A stretch of 5,301 bases of DNA, taken from assembly GCA_026388365.1 (NCBI GenBank), contig JAPLJW010000179.1, positions 1 through 5,301 on the forward strand. Reading direction: 5' to 3'. Each line of letters begins with the position of its first letter. The stretch's first letter is position 1. Source of the stretch: Deltaproteobacteria bacterium (GTDB lineage Bacteria; Desulfobacterota; Syntrophia; Syntrophales; UBA5619). The translations under genes were made by a program, and so were the position numbers. The notes under the pieces are model-generated. The model was not told where the DNA came from and did not search any database. It was given only the letters and a program-made list of their open reading frames with translations. Positions 5,207 through 5,301 of this stretch are shown one piece after another.

Positions 5207-5301
5207 CTGAACGAAAGATTCGTCAAGATATTGGCCACCGGTTTCGGGAGCGGGCTTGCGCCCCTGGCGCCGGGGACGGCGGGAACGCTGGTCGGCATCC
5301 C
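5207..5301 (+). CDS. pgpA: PgpA, phosphatidylglycerophosphatase A, N-terminal part only
   Basis: The last 31 complete codons of the window encode an N-terminus with GFGSGLAPLAPGTAGTL, which matches the conserved start of PgpA (GxGxxPxAPGTxGTL). PgpA is an integral membrane enzyme that removes the terminal phosphate of phosphatidylglycerol phosphate to give phosphatidylglycerol. The catalytic core and membrane helices lie beyond the window. The start is uncertain: no ATG is available in frame. CTG 5207 follows AGAGG (5198-5202) with 4 bases of spacing and gives the plausible beginning MNERFVKILATG. GTG 5162 is in frame, but the extra residues look unlike the family. TTG 5231 would leave a very short lead into the motif. 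The gene diverges from dinB across about 210 bases. In many bacteria pgpA is followed by cinA and recA, which would suit this SOS-linked setting but cannot be seen here. Confidence 0.82.
   Translation, partial: MNERFVKILATGFGSGLAPLAPGTAGTLVGI

Overview
The window comes from the chromosome of a GC-rich bacterium and holds the 3' part of one housekeeping gene, two complete DNA-metabolism genes, a cluster of toxin-antitoxin (TA) genes and remnants, and the 5' tip of a phospholipid gene. The folate-dependent tRNA methyltransferase TrmFO, combined with protein similarity, GC content and the style of the small TA genes, suggests a deltaproteobacterium-like organism (Desulfobacterota, for example Syntrophales). 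This is an inference from gene content, not a marker-based assignment.

Layout. Positions 3-995 (+) are the last 330 codons of trmFO. Positions 996-1200 are intergenic and carry a near-perfect 29-base palindrome and a second hairpin, resembling a REP-type repeat. Positions 1201-2442 (+) encode RmuC. Positions 2443-2501 hold a tandem 8-bp repeat upstream of an intact ribbon-helix-helix antitoxin gene (2502-2735, +). Its RelE/ParE-type partner (from 2722) is broken by an in-frame TGA and cut off after 33 codons. It runs directly into the C-terminal end of a DUF433-type antitoxin (2823-2930). On the opposite strand, an apparently intact toxin-first TA operon (3621 down to 2967) encodes a TumE/DUF6516-like toxin and a winged-helix antitoxin. 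It has its own promoter and a repeat-based candidate operator.

Positions 4996-3671 (-) encode a Y-family DNA polymerase IV (DinB). Its promoter spacer is filled by a palindrome with the GAAC-N4-GTTC core of a Gram-positive-style LexA box, so SOS control is likely. Diverging from it is the start of pgpA (phosphatidylglycerophosphatase A, from about 5207), which runs off the end.

Functional reading. RmuC and DinB are both linked to DNA rearrangement or damage tolerance. The 1.2 kb between them has collected three TA modules in different states: one intact, one reduced to an orphan antitoxin with a dead toxin, and one reduced to a fragment. The dinB stop codon overlaps the -35 hexamer of the TA promoter and no terminator is visible between the two, so SOS-induced dinB transcripts could read into the toxin-antitoxin operon. 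I found no tRNA, rRNA, CRISPR array or complete insertion sequence.
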